From Sodalis glossinidius str. 'morsitans' (GTDB lineage: Bacteria; Pseudomonadota; Gammaproteobacteria; Enterobacterales; Enterobacteriaceae), in contig NC_007712.1 in NCBI RefSeq assembly GCF_000010085.1, positions 4,030,001-4,094,000 on the forward strand: a stretch of 64,000 nt of DNA. The letters run 5' to 3'. Each line of letters opens with the position of its first letter. Position 1 is the stretch's first letter. The notes under the pieces were generated by a model, which was given only the letters and a program-made list of their open reading frames with translations, was not told the origin of the DNA and searched no databases. A program made the position numbers and the translations under genes. Of the stretch, positions 19,031 through 27,641 are shown in pieces.

Positions 19031-19384
19031 TTACCCACCCCACCTTTCTCTTGCTGTTTTAATGAGGTGACATTGTTTACAAATTGATTCCAAATTTATC
19101 TTTTCATCCGTTCCTCCAAACGCTTTCGCCTTAATGTGGTCAACGGCTTTGGCTTCGGTAGCGATCCCTTGTCGTAAGCACGTTTGGCAAAGGTACTTAT
19201 CGCGCTTCAATATTCTTGCTCGAAGAATTTCCCAAGCACGTCCGTAGCCCTGTTGCTGCCGAGATCTGCCGCGTTGGTGCTGTACCCAACCTTCATTCCG
19301 GTGCTTGTCGCAGTAACCGGAATTATCGGTCGTTGTTCCTGCGCATCCATGCTTGTGGCAAGGTCTGGGGATTCTGCTTGGCAT
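19031..19384 (-). CDS. phage HNH endonuclease
   Basis: A 117-residue protein from ATG 19384 (MPSRIPRPCHKHGC); the frame is open upstream without a ribosome site. Cys pairs CHKHGC and CQTCL, the AVDHIKAKAFGGTDEKINLESICKQCHLIKT core (HNH with a CxxC zinc knuckle) are all present. Encoded next to the terminase, where HK97-like phages need an HNH protein for cos cleavage and packaging. Intact. Confidence 0.9.
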   Translation of the reverse strand: MPSRIPRPCHKHGCAGTTTDNSGYCDKHRNEGWVQHQRGRSRQQQGYGRAWEILRARILKRDKYLCQTCLRQGIATEAKAVDHIKAKAFGGTDEKINLESICKQCHLIKTARERWGG

Positions 19385-19431
19385 AATAATCTCTTTATTG
19401 TTACAGTTAACACATAACAAAGGGATAGCCA

Positions 19432-19644
19432 ATGACAAAAGAACAATTAGATGCCATCGCAACCATTGTCGATTTATCTGTAAAGGATGCTAATTCCTCT
19501 GGTTTTGATGCAGAGATGTTTCGTATAACAGCAGAATTATTAGACAAAATAAGTGGCATGGAATTATTTAAAGAGGTAGTCAATCAAGTTGCTGATGCTA
19601 TGGATACATCCAGTTCACGTGATATTAATGATGATAAAAATTAA
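19432..19644 (+). CDS. small unknown acidic protein on the opposite strand
   Basis: A 70-residue protein, MTKEQLDAIATIVDLSVKDANSSGFD..., with AAAGGGA before the ATG. It is acidic, helical in appearance, AT-rich, and transcribed against the surrounding phage late genes. It may be a moron. No family recognised. Its stop is 2 bases from the intended end of Rz. Confidence 0.5.
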   Translation: MTKEQLDAIATIVDLSVKDANSSGFDAEMFRITAELLDKISGMELFKEVVNQVADAMDTSSSRDINDDKN

Positions 19645-19646
19645 TT

Positions 19647-20101
19647 TTATTTATTAAAACAAAGTTGCCTTATGTAATCTTGGAGGTATTTTATTTTTGC
19701 TTGGTCGCTGATGATTCCAGATCTGATAGCGAGAACGTTTCGTCCAGCAATTTAAGAGAGTTCGATGGTTCCTGTATGGCCCAGGCTGCCGGGGCGGGTA
19801 GTGCCGACTGGACAGTTACCTTTGCGTGCAACCGACGACGACCAGCAGCCACATCGTGCTCAAGCTGCGCAATATGTTTTTTATCATTCTCAAGCTCCCG
19901 CGTGTGTTGCAAATCCAGCGCGGCGACGGTCTGCATCTGTCTATTGACCTGCGCCAGCGCCGCGTGTTGGGCTTCGGCCTGCGCCTGAATGTGTTGCTGG
20001 GCTTGCTCTGCGCCCAGATACAGGGCGCGATAGTGAAGCGCCGCGCCGGTCATCGACGTCAGCAAGGCGGCAATGACGAGGGAAATTTTCCAGTGCATCA
20101 T
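19647..20101 (-). pseudogene. Rz-like i-spanin, frameshift and nonsense
   Basis: Starts MMHWKISLVIAALLTSMTGAALHY, a membrane anchor, then a long Ala/Gln-rich coiled coil (residues 30-80). After AQLEHDVAAGRRRL the frame enters what should be the Rz1 frame and ends at 19691. The expected Rz C-terminus (GTTRPGSLGHTGTIELS, a TAA, then AGRNVLAIRSGIISDQAKI... LQDYIRQLCF) is readable in the third frame, ending at 19647. One indel near 19825 plus one stop destroy it. Rz links inner to outer membrane in lysis. Confidence 0.7.
19691..19854 (-). pseudogene. Rz1-like o-spanin lipoprotein nested in Rz, frameshifted
   Basis: An embedded ATG at 19854 gives MWLLVVVGCTQR with a lipobox (VVGC), then a stop. 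The proline-rich Rz1 body PAPAAWAIQEPSNSLKLLDE is found in the adjacent frame, now fused to Rz. The same indel that breaks Rz (near 19825) explains this. Too short and overlapped to be seen as an independent gene. Confidence 0.6.
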
Positions 20102-20633
20102 GGCCGCCCTTTCAGGCACAGCTGACGCTCGGCTTCCCGGCGCGTCGTCAGTCCGGGGTACTTACCGCCGTTGTTGACTCTGGCAGGCGCTCACACATCT
20201 CACGCCATTTTCCCTGCTGCGCCAGTTTATGAAGGGTCGTCTCATGGCGCTGGCCGTCCTCCCCTTTGTAAGTACGCAAGCCGTAGCAACCCGTGGTGAA
20301 TGCGGCGGAAGTCATCGCGCTAAAGGTGTTGTCCGACATCTCACGCCCGCGGAAATAGGTGTTGATACAGTGCTCTGCATCCAGAATATTACGCTGCCAG
20401 TCTGCGGCTATCTGCTGGTCGGTCTTGTGAGTGCCGGGCTTGACGCCATGGGTATTGCCAATGCCGTCGGTTAATCGACCGGCGGGGCAACGATACGGCT
20501 CCTGGAGACAACCTTCCGCATTGCCGATAAGCTTAAGTCCATCGGTATTGGTGCGCACCTGTCCGTGTGAAACGACCAACGCAATAATGGCGGTCACGGC
20601 GCACATCGGGGCGGCAGCCTGTTTAATGCTCAT
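20098..20633 (-). pseudogene. SAR-type phage endolysin (lysozyme, GH24), 3' frameshift
   Basis: MSIKQAAAPMCAVTAIIALVVSHG is a signal-anchor-release-like N-terminus. The active site shows Glu in GNAEGC, Cys in YRCPAG and Thr in LTDGIGNT, the E-C-T arrangement of P1 Lyz-type SAR lysozymes. The frame ends at 20148 after CERLPESTTAVSTPD, while NNGGKYPGLTTRREAERQLCLKGRP with TGA at 20098-20100 is in the next frame, so one indel near 20170 removed the last 25 residues. It follows the holin and precedes Rz. Confidence 0.8.
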
Positions 20634-20818
20634 CGCTTTTCGTCCTAAAACGGTATTCCTTGTGCCGGTAAATCCAGTTCAGCAGGAAGGTCGCCAGCGT
20701 ACAGGCGATACCGGTAATCAATGCCCATTCACTGAGCGAGAACGCACTCAGCAGACACGTGACAAGGGCCCAGCTGTAGGCAGAGCCGGTGTGTATTTTT
20801 CCATTCAGTGGTAGCCAT
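20623..20818 (-). pseudogene. S21-like holin, one-base insertion in an A-run
   Basis: From ATG 20818 the frame reads MATTEWKNTH and is then lost. Removing one A from the run of five at about 20798 gives MATTEWKIHTGSAYSWALVTC, then LSEWALITGIACTLATFLLNW and a basic tail to a TAA at 20623-20625. Two membrane segments and the KxxTGxAY motif match class II holins of the phage 21 type. Its end overlaps the endolysin start. A single slippage event inactivates it. Confidence 0.65.
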
Positions 20819-20822
20819 ACAA

Positions 20823-21161
20823 TCAGGCATTCGCTGTCAACAAGTCGGTGCCAATGCCAACAGAGGATAACGCCTTGATGTCCTTGGAAGTCATCTCACT
20901 ATGCTGCTGGATATAGGCGCCAGGGTCAACCAGTACATCGTAGCGCCCCAGCCGTTCGTGCAAGGCGATGATGACGTCCTCAACGAGGGTGGGGTACTTG
21001 TAAGCGGTAGAGACTTTCACCGGATCTTCCTCCGTCTGCCCTACCTGCTCGGCAGCGAAGTCCAGTACACCCCGAAGGTGTTGGCCGTATCCCCCTTCCA
21101 GATGCGCTAGCATCCGGGTACAGGCATTAAACGACTGGCTTTCAAGCTCTGCCGTCAGCAC
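20823..21161 (-). CDS. unknown phage ORF, probable 3' part of a larger gene
   Basis: A 112-residue reading (MLTAELESQSFNACTRMLAHLEGGYGQHL...). The same frame is open further upstream to a TAA at 21288-21290 (ILRYLDHLVKETDIGWAEVNHDNPERLCDQ) and, beyond that stop, again to about 21430 (VVRVCQTIPEALATLA). This suggests a longer ancestral protein interrupted by a nonsense codon. No domain recognised. It lies just upstream of the holin. Confidence 0.4.
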   Translation of the reverse strand: MLTAELESQSFNACTRMLAHLEGGYGQHLRGVLDFAAEQVGQTEEDPVKVSTAYKYPTLVEDVIIALHERLGRYDVLVDPGAYIQQHSEMTSKDIKALSSVGIGTDLLTANA

Positions 21162-21414
21162 TGTGCGGTTAAAGTTGCGCCGGGCAACCTGGTCACACAG
21201 GCGCTCAGGATTATCGTGATTGACTTCAGCCCAACCGATATCCGTCTCTTTAACCAGATGGTCGAGATAGCGCAGTATGCCCGCCGTTTAGGGTTTCTTC
21301 GTCATCAGGCGTGTGCGAGCCATATCCGGCTTTGATGGACTGTTTTTAGTTCGCCCCCGGCATGACGCCAGGGTCGCCAACGCTTCAGGGATGGTCTGGC
21401 AGACACGCACTACC

Positions 21415-21711
21415 TTACGAAGCAATGAGGCCAATGTGCGTAACTAACGACCAGCACGAGGGCTTGCTGTCAAAGCCTACCGCCCGGTTGCGGACACTGG
21501 CAATACTTCCCGCTAGCGGATTCAACGTCGTGCGACTGGGTAAAGGGCGGATGGTGGGGGTGATGGACGAATTTGCGCAGATAGCGGATAGCATGTTCGC
21601 TCCTTCTGTAAATTCCAGCCAAGAAAAAGGCCACGCGGGAGCGTAGCCTTGGAACAAGTGCCAGATAGCGTCTGGCGGCGCATTTCCACATCTGATATCG
21701 TTAATTCGCAA
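21415..21711 (-). CDS. unknown phage ORF, possibly Ash/Icd-like
   Basis: A 98-residue reading with PPDAIWHLFQGYAPAWPFSW and a Ser/Ala-rich C-terminus (NPLAGSIASVRNRAVGFD). The style resembles Ash/Icd-type leader ORFs of P1/P4-like phages, but I cannot confirm the family. It may run into the following unknown ORF. The start is uncertain. Confidence 0.3.
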   Translation of the reverse strand: MRINDIRCGNAPPDAIWHLFQGYAPAWPFSWLEFTEGANMLSAICANSSITPTIRPLPSRTTLNPLAGSIASVRNRAVGFDSKPSCWSLVTHIGLIAS

Positions 21712-21740
21712 AAGTTTACTATTCAGATATGGAGAATTAT

Positions 21741-22284
21741 GTGAGTATTTTTTTACTCAGAGGATAGAGGGCTGTGCCTTAATACAGGAGACATATTAGA
21801 TTTAGTCACACCATCATGTCCCATAAAACCCTTGGTAGCTCATGCATTGTCAATATTTAACAGTGGAGCATCTTATCATGCAAACAACTATTTCTTCAAT
21901 TATCAAATTAATCTAGTCCAATCAGAAGAAAGGTTTGGTGCTACCATTGAAATGCTTCTTGAAGAACGCAGAAGAAATAGTTTCCCCGAAAAACCATCTC
22001 GTTTTCAATCTTTATTCGTGTGTAAATCAGTTAGAGACGCTGCTTGGTTTCGTGGTTTTTCAAAATCCCCCATCGATACCCCAATATTTGAGATTCACGC
22101 TTTAACCGGCTGGCACAGAGGCGATATGAGGCTTCTTAACATGAATTGCACACCTGTAGAATTATCTTATCGACTTGACTTGTATTGGAAAGGAATGACT
22201 GATCAAACATCTGAGGGAACTCCTCCATTCTGGGAAATACTAATCCCATTACCTGCAAAGGTTGGAAAAAAAGTTCAGGAATGA
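21741..22284 (+). pseudogene. DUF2441-like protein, possible slip in a T-run
   Basis: The body from 21832 (VAHALSIFNSGASYHANNYFF... SLFVCKSVRDAAWFRGF... IFEIHALTGWHRGDMRLLN... YWKGMT) resembles DUF2441 proteins. The frame stays open upstream (YSEDRGLCLNTGDILDLV, a typical N-terminus) but lacks a start. A GTG at 21741 would provide MSIFYSEDRG if one T were removed from the run of seven at about 21748, so a slippage frameshift is likely. It is plus-strand in a minus-strand phage region, probably accessory cargo. Function unknown. Confidence 0.5.
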
Positions 22285-22481
22285 CGAACGATTGCCTTTA
22301 CACCATCACTATTTTTATTACCGAATTGAAACTGCCGATATCTTAACTCTGTTATGGCTCTTTCCATTGCATTTAGCGTAGTAATGACAGAGCAAGACTT
22401 GAACTCAAGCGAAAATATCTTAGGTGTGTCGCTATCTAGCCCTGCAAAAAGCGTACACCTGTGCTGTCCTATGTGATTCAT
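22275..22481 (-). CDS. small unknown phage protein
   Basis: A 68-residue protein from ATG 22481 (MNHIGQHRCTLFAGLDSDTPK) with GAGGA upstream. It is the first gene after the Q-like leader terminators. Ends tail-to-tail with the DUF2441-like gene, overlapping by 10 bases. No family recognised. Confidence 0.4.
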   Translation of the reverse strand: MNHIGQHRCTLFAGLDSDTPKIFSLEFKSCSVITTLNAMERAITELRYRQFQFGNKNSDGVKAIVRHS

Positions 22482-22531
22482 TTCATTCCTCTGCCATTTT
22501 AAATGCATTGACCCATCGTGTCCGAATCAAA

Positions 22532-22558
22532 ATAAAAAGCCCCGGTATTAGCCGAGGC
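22532..22558 (-). terminator. intrinsic terminator in the late leader
   Basis: On the minus strand GCCTCGG-CTAATA-CCGGGGC (one G-T pair) is followed by TTTTTATTTT. Confidence 0.75.
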
Positions 22559-22652
22559 CCTATCGCACATCTGTGCAAAACTGATACGGACTGGACAACA
22601 ATCAGATGTGCGACCCAATAATTTTATTCAGAAATCAGTAGCTGTCAATAGC

Positions 22653-22684
22653 AAAAAGCCCCAACCACCAGAGGGAGTTGAGGC
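22653..22684 (-). terminator. intrinsic terminator downstream of the Q-like gene
   Basis: On the minus strand GCCTCAAC pairs with GTTGGGGC (8 bp, one T-G) across an 11-base loop, followed by TTTTTG. It lies 90 bases after the antiterminator gene, the position of a tR'-type terminator that a Q protein would override. Confidence 0.75.
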
Positions 22685-22777
22685 TTCATGTCCTGCGCGC
22701 TTTTGCCGCGAATGGGGGTATTATGTGGGGTCCCGGGGACCCAGTCAAGCATTTAACTGATCGTTTGATCAGTATTT

Positions 22778-23116
22778 TCATGCAACAACCGAAATAGCGT
22801 CCACTTGACCAGCAATGTATGCTTCAGCGCGAGTTAGAATAGCAGCAACATACTTGTGGTCCCGATCAATTTCCCGGCCTATCGCCCTGCACGACACTTT
22901 GCCCTTGTAATACGCCACCACGATATCGTAGCCCAGCGGGTCGAAGACCTTCAGCCGCCCTACCGCCCGGTCAACTATCTCCCCGTCCTCATCGGACAGC
23001 ATGGGCCGGATATCGCTGCTTGCCGTGACGATGGGCCATGCAGCCTTGTACTCGGTGCCAATGCGTGAGCCGCTCCAATGTCCCCATGCCGTCAACAGGT
23101 ATCGAATATCTTTCAT
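22778..23116 (-). CDS. Q-like late antitermination protein
   Basis: A 112-residue protein from ATG 23116 (MKDIRYLLTAWGHWSG), with GGGAGG upstream. The opening and the EDGEIVDRAVGRLKVFDPLGYDIVVAYYKG block resemble the phage antitermination Q family (PF06530), followed by a helix-turn-helix-like CRAIGREIDRDHKYVAAIL. Two terminators immediately downstream and the lysis genes beyond fit this role. Intact. Confidence 0.75.
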   Translation of the reverse strand: MKDIRYLLTAWGHWSGSRIGTEYKAAWPIVTASSDIRPMLSDEDGEIVDRAVGRLKVFDPLGYDIVVAYYKGKVSCRAIGREIDRDHKYVAAILTRAEAYIAGQVDAISVVA

Positions 23117-23356
23117 GCTGCCTCCCATAATAAATTTTTGACGGTACCAAAAAGAAGACCGTTGAACTCAAATCAATTCAACGCTTGCGACAAGCTATTC
23201 AGTATTTTCTAATGGATTAATTATCTCATAATAAGGCACGGCCAGTAAGGCCTATTCGACCTGATGCTGACCAATAAGATTGAGATAAACGTTATCGCTA
23301 TTCCCGTCCTCAAAGTGTGGAAAGTCTATATACTATTTCAATACGTCTATTGCCTC

Positions 23357-23584
23357 CTAACGCGTTCGCGGATGAATAATTGCCAACTTCTTCTCAAGCC
23401 AGGATTCACGCACATAAATTGGTCCCTCGCCATCACCCAATGCATTGGGAGCAATCTCTTTCCCCGCAGCACTGCGCATACGATAACGCCAGTCCCAATA
23501 CTGAAATTCGCGTACTACATCAGATAAAGTATGCGGTTCAGGCAAGATATCCTTCATGACCTTGAAAGCTTCCTTTTTGCGCAA
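23357..23584 (-). CDS. small unknown phage protein
   Basis: A 75-residue reading (MRKKEAFKVMKDILPEPHTLSDVV...), perhaps starting at the second Met. WDWRYRMRS and ESWLEKKLAIIHPRTR are visible, no family recognised. Between this gene and the Q-like gene (23117-23356) I see no coding sequence. Confidence 0.4.
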   Translation of the reverse strand: MRKKEAFKVMKDILPEPHTLSDVVREFQYWDWRYRMRSAAGKEIAPNALGDGEGPIYVRESWLEKKLAIIHPRTR

Positions 23585-23596
23585 TTCATCGACTTC

Positions 23597-23628
23597 GTTT
23601 ACCCGTTTACCCGTTTACCCGTTTACCT
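23597..23628. repeat. 8-bp tandem repeat, four units
   Basis: GTTTACCC occurs three times in a row (23597-23620) with a fourth unit differing in the last base (GTTTACCT). It covers the last codons and stop of the adjacent minus-strand gene, so gain or loss of units would change its reading frame. Confidence 0.9.
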
Positions 23629-24251
23629 TGAATGCTTCCACGCTTCTTCTCTGCCTTTGTCCAACCTAAGCAATTATCGTAAAGATAGCCCAGCGTATCT
23701 TCCAAGCGCTTTTCCGGTTCGGTGAATTCATAGTAAGCAGCCTCGCAGCTACCGAATACAGAGCGGACTTCTTCTGCCTGAATAAATTGCGCTTTTGCTT
23801 GGTCAATAAAATGTTGAGGATTATCCAGCGTCATAGTGCTAAATACCAACTGAAAACCATTCACGCCGTGGCTAATCAGATATTCAGTATATTTTTCTTG
23901 CGCTTCTTTCGGCGTAATGGTGAGCCTGGTTAGCGCTTCTTCGGCTGCGGGCAAGTGGGCAGGCTCATTTAGTTTAATCACCTCCAGTATCCATAGATAT
24001 GCATCCGTTTGTTTATGACCGGTAATGATCCGCTGGGGGGGTAAGGGTTTTGGCTCCGATACCGCTGTGCTGTATTGCCTTTCCGGGATAGTGAAAAGTC
24101 GTTTGTGCTCGGGATTATCCTGAAATAAACCCGAACGGCGGCATAGACTTTTGACGGTATTGATATTGACGCCGGTCAAGCGGGAAACCGTCTTGTAGCC
24201 CTTACCTTCTTGCTTTAATTGTAAAATGTCACACTTGCTGTCTTTGTTCAT
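23607..24251 (-). CDS. unknown phage protein with N-terminal helix-turn-helix
   Basis: A 214-residue protein from ATG 24251 (AGGGTG upstream). LKQEGKGYKTVSRLTGVNINTVKSLCRR (residues 12-39) is a resolvase/sigma-like helix-turn-helix. The rest (EEALTRLTITPKEAQEKYTEYLISHG..., EEVRSVFGSCEAAYYEF) is not recognised. The C-terminus lies in an 8-bp tandem repeat and may be variable. Encoded between the DUF927 replication gene and the Q-like gene; a replication or regulatory role is only a guess. Confidence 0.5.
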   Translation of the reverse strand: MNKDSKCDILQLKQEGKGYKTVSRLTGVNINTVKSLCRRSGLFQDNPEHKRLFTIPERQYSTAVSEPKPLPPQRIITGHKQTDAYLWILEVIKLNEPAHLPAAEEALTRLTITPKEAQEKYTEYLISHGVNGFQLVFSTMTLDNPQHFIDQAKAQFIQAEEVRSVFGSCEAAYYEFTEPEKRLEDTLGYLYDNCLGWTKAEKKRGSIQGKRVNG

Positions 24252-24393
24252 TTGCACACCCTGTGTTCATAGAATGCCTGTCTGGTAAACGATGCATTGG
24301 CATGGGGGCCAGCCAAGGAAAGAGCTTTTCTGCTAAATCATCTCCCCAATGCCCCAGCATCCTCAATGTGTTGATAGCTGTGCTTCCGGGGCG

Positions 24394-24511
24394 GTTGTTT
24401 CAAAACCCCTTGAGTTGTTTCAGGATGGAAAATAAATCCATTTAATAACAGTTAGTTAAATGAAAAACCACTCATTAAAACAACTGAAACAACCTATTTT
24501 TTCCTCACGTG
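24394..24511. repeat. iteron-like repeat cluster A
   Basis: GTTGTTTCA occurs at 24394-24402 and 24414-24422; inverted copies follow at 24477-24484 (AAAACAAC) and 24485-24493 (TGAAACAAC), then a T-run and CTCACGTGAG (24504-24513). It sits just beyond the stop of the DUF927 gene. A diverged cluster of the same layout exists at 32079-32199. From 24258 to 24393 nothing else is recognisable. Confidence 0.65.
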
Positions 24512-24516
24512 AGAGA

Positions 24517-25860
24517 TTACTCTTCTGCTGCTGTAAGCTGTACTACCAGATAGGCTCTTTGCTGAATACCCTCCAGGTGCTCAAGGCGTGGCGTGAGAGT
24601 CTGATAGCCCTTTCCCTTGGCTGGCTTCTTCAGGCGTCCTGACTCGTTGAGCGTCCTGGCAAACTGTGTCGAATCAAAACCCTTCGCCATCTCTTCTTTG
24701 AAGGGCTTGGGCAGCACGTAGAACATCACCGGGTCACCATAGTGCTTACAGACGCGGTATCCGGCAAGATTGGGTATACTTCTCGTTATAATCCAGTGGC
24801 GCAAAGCGGCTAATGCCGTATGCACTCAGAAACGCCTCGGCTTGCTCAATGATCTGCTCGTACTCCTTGTTGCCAGTGCCAAACAGATTCACCCATGCAT
24901 TGTAGCTGTGCTGAATGGCATCTCGACACCCCTGCTCATCCCAGCCCGTCATGATCCGTCCCAGCAATAACGCTGCTTCCAGTGCCGCTACCCGGTGTAC
25001 CTGCTCACCATAGTTGGCGGGTATCAGACTGCGCCAGCTAGCTTCAGCCGTCCTTACTGCCGCTACCGCGTCTTGTTGGTGGTCGGCGAGGTATTTCACC
25101 CATGCACGGCCCGCAGCACCGTAGTGTTGCTGATAGGCCGCCTTCAGGGCATCGGCATGTTGCTTACCGTTAGCGTGCTCATGGAAACATACTGCCTTGC
25201 ACAGCGGGATATTCAGCAGGCGTACCAGCTGTCCTGCCTTGACCTTACGCCCGGAGGTAGCGATAAAAATCTCCATATCCATCTCACCGGTGCTGATGGC
25301 AATGGTGCGCCAGCGCTTCAAGTCGCGGTTACCGCCTTCTTTCGCCCCCTGTAGCTTCCCTACGCCGTTAAACAGCGCGTAGGTGGACTGCGAGACGCTG
25401 TGCGGGTCTGCCCCCTGCCCCACTTCATCCAGTGGCATCAGCGCGTCATTGTGGGCGGAGGCTTCATTGGCCAATCCCAGCGCGGTCCCGTACCAGGTCA
25501 GACGTAGGGCATCAGGATTGCCATACAAGCTACTGGCAACATTGGCGGTGGTTGTCTTCCCTGAGCTCGATTGCTCAAAGAAGTGAATGCCGAAGCCGTC
25601 ATTCTCCGCCAGACCAATCAATGGCGCGGCCAATACTGCTGCAACCGCCGTCATCATTGACGGATTCCCCTCGACCAGACGGGCCACGTTATCCCGCCAG
25701 CTTTCGGGCGTACCGTGGCAGCCGCGGGTGCAGTGTATTGCTTGACCTTCATCACCAAATCCAGCCCCTTCCCTGCGCCACAGTGAGAGCAATAGTGAGT
25801 GCCGCGGCCCTCTAAATCGTCGAAGCGGTAGCGAGTCTTACCCACGCAGCGCGGACTTCA
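24517..25860 (-). pseudogene. zinc-finger/DUF927 phage replication protein, deleted and frameshifted
   Basis: The N-terminal remnant (near 25850-25750) is a P4-primase-type zinc ribbon: YRFDDLEGRGTHYCSHCGAG. It is joined by a deletion and frame change to a DUF927 domain (GTPESWRDNVARLVEGNPS... FFEQSSSGKTTT, a Walker A; MPLDEVGQ, Walker B), ending near 24775. The last 95 residues (NLAGYRVCKHYGDPVMFYVL...) continue in a third frame to 24517. The intact protein would combine priming and helicase functions for phage or satellite replication. Confidence 0.8.
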
Positions 25861-25864
25861 TCGA

Positions 25865-26236
25865 CTAACGCTTTGTGTCGAATATCGTGTACTTGTCCGG
25901 TTGGATAAGGTTACGGTAAAGCGCCCAACCATCAGCCGCTTTCTTGCGTTCGTTGACGGAGAACTGTAAGGCAAAAGTTGCCAGTGCCTTACCATCCTTT
26001 CGTTGCTCAAAAATGGCATGTGCGGCGCTATTGGTTAGGATATTCAGGCAGTAATCATCAATTTTATGTGGGTGGACAAAGCCAAAATAATCCTTACTAT
26101 TCAGTTTATTATCTGGACATATCCCCTCGTGATACTCATGCGATACCTTATCGCTGCCCGTCAACCCGGTATCGCTATCAGCCTCATGTACGGAGACGCC
26201 GGAAATGACCTGACGACGCAAGGTGGCGTTATACAT
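25865..26236 (-). CDS. unknown phage protein
   Basis: A 123-residue reading, MYNATLRRQVISGVSVHEADSD..., with PHKIDDYCLNILTNSAAHAIFEQRKDG in the middle. Its ATG overlaps the intended end of the ORF6N gene upstream. It precedes the replication gene. No family recognised. Confidence 0.45.
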   Translation of the reverse strand: MYNATLRRQVISGVSVHEADSDTGLTGSDKVSHEYHEGICPDNKLNSKDYFGFVHPHKIDDYCLNILTNSAAHAIFEQRKDGKALATFALQFSVNERKKAADGWALYRNLIQPDKYTIFDTKR

Positions 26237-27010
26237 GGGCTACCTCACCAAACAGTTCAGGCAGATTGATACCGTGAACGGTATGGGCCATGCGTTGACG
26301 GAGCCGTAGCGGGCATCTGGGATGCGGATAACCGCGACATCATGGTCGGCACACCATTTACGCAGTGGACGCCACGGGTATTCCTTGCCGGTTTTATTCA
26401 TCACTGCCAGCACCGTTGCGTGACGGGTGCATTCACCCAGACGGGCCGCCAACTTGTTGCGCTCACGTACCACTACTGAAGCCGTTGCCATCGCGGTTGC
26501 TTCACGGCGGCTGCCAATTTCGGCCTTGGTGCGGATTGCCTGGTCACGCTCGAAGGAAATCAGTTGCACAGTCTTGCGCTCTTGGCCCCATGCGATAGCC
26601 GCTTCTGCCGGGTCAAGGAAGTTCGGTAGGCCGAGTTCGACGGGGGATTTTTGTTCGCGTAAGCGGAAGTAGTTATCTTCCAGCGCCTCATACCATTCCC
26701 ACGCCTGGTCGGTCTCCAGCATCTTGGCGTGACGGGAGGCCCCGCGCTCAGTCCAGAGGGTGAGATAACGTACTTTGCTCGAAATTTGTGCGTGACTATA
26801 AGTCACGCACAAAACATTCAGTTCTTCACCCTCTATCTGAAAGTAGTGCTTCCCTTCGATAAAGCGGTTTTTGTTGCGTTTGAAATTTTGGCGTATGCTA
26901 TCTACTTCAGCGCCATACCCCTGAGCTAACAGCTCGGTCGTAATCACACTCTGGCCCTGATATTCGATAACAGGCAGTTGGGTATTCTGAATAGTGATAA
27001 TCTGGGTCAT
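26229..27010 (-). pseudogene. ORF6N-domain antirepressor-like protein, 3' frameshift
   Basis: From ATG 27010 (AAGGAAAG upstream): ITIQNTQLPVIEYQGQSVIT and FKRNKNRFIEGKHYF are the ORF6N DNA-binding domain (residues 4-90). A C-terminal segment (KLAARLGECTRHATVLAVMNKTGKEYPW... CADHDVAVIRIPD) resembles phage antirepressor C-domains. After RYGSVNAWP the frame is wrong; AHTVHGINLPELFGEVAHV with TAA at 26229-26231 is in the next frame. Only the last 20 residues are affected, so partial function is possible. Confidence 0.75.
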
Positions 27011-27020
27011 GATTCTTTCC

Positions 27021-27389
27021 TTAATGAATTTGTTTAGATTTAGGTGCGTCGATAAAGTCAACCAGCCAGGGCGACGAGCTACGCTTGCGGTTAATTTCAT
27101 CCCGCTTATAGAACTTCATGACGGAGATATATTTATCCTCGGGCATTTCATCTATCAGGACGTCTTCAATTTGCACCTTGAGCAGCTTTTCAATCACCGG
27201 TTTGTTGATTTCCACCACCGTATTCTCATGGCAAAAAATCAGTTGTCCGTCCGGGCCACGGCCAAAGCGTTTAATACACTCGCCGATATAGTAGAGCGCA
27301 GCACAAGCCCTTAGCTAGATGCAGTGAATTTCGGCAAACTCTAATTGCTGTTCGCGTGTCAATTGGCGATATTTTTCTCCGGGCTTCAT
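27021..27389 (-). pseudogene. unknown phage protein with internal amber
   Basis: From ATG 27389: GEKYRQLTREQQLEFAEIHCI, then TAG (27315-27317), then in the same frame LRACAALYYIGECIKRFGRG... to ...VDFIDAPKSKQIH. One nonsense codon splits a protein of about 122 residues. Its start overlaps the stop of a 28-residue ORF. No family recognised. Confidence 0.5.
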
Positions 27390-27472
27390 GTCGAGCAACC
27401 ATTGGGCACCTCGACACCGCTTTTCCTGATAAATTCCACCAGTTCTTTTTCACTCATTTCATCTAGATTCAT
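27386..27472 (-). CDS. 28-residue ORF coupled to the next gene
   Basis: From ATG 27472, behind AGGAG, MNLDEMSEKELVEFIRKSGV...; its TGA overlaps the next ATG (ATGA). The good ribosome site and overlap suggest it is, or was, translated. Function unknown. Confidence 0.4.
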   Translation of the reverse strand: MNLDEMSEKELVEFIRKSGVEVPNGCST

Positions 27473-27554
27473 TCGTATGACTCCTGATTCATTAATACCC
27501 TTTACGCCCGGAGCAACGCTTGATGGCGTTAATACAGATGTTCTGTTTTTCATG

Positions 27555-27641
27555 TTAGGGGGACAGCGGCACAGCCCGACGGTAAAGCCCTCTGCACTCC
27601 AGTCGCTCAGCAGTCTCGGCAAGGCGTGTCCAATCCTTCAT
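27555..27641 (-). pseudogene. short PerC-like remnant
   Basis: MKDWTRLAETAERLECRGLYRRAVPLSP, starting with an ATGA overlap at 27641. The A..LE..GLYRRA pattern is that of small PerC/DUF-type phage activators, which continue with a RWLEV motif that is missing here. Probably truncated. Confidence 0.35.

Noticed and set aside
23597..23628. CRISPR array
   Set aside because: The repeat is an 8-bp simple repeat without spacers; no other direct repeats with regular spacers and no cas genes were seen.
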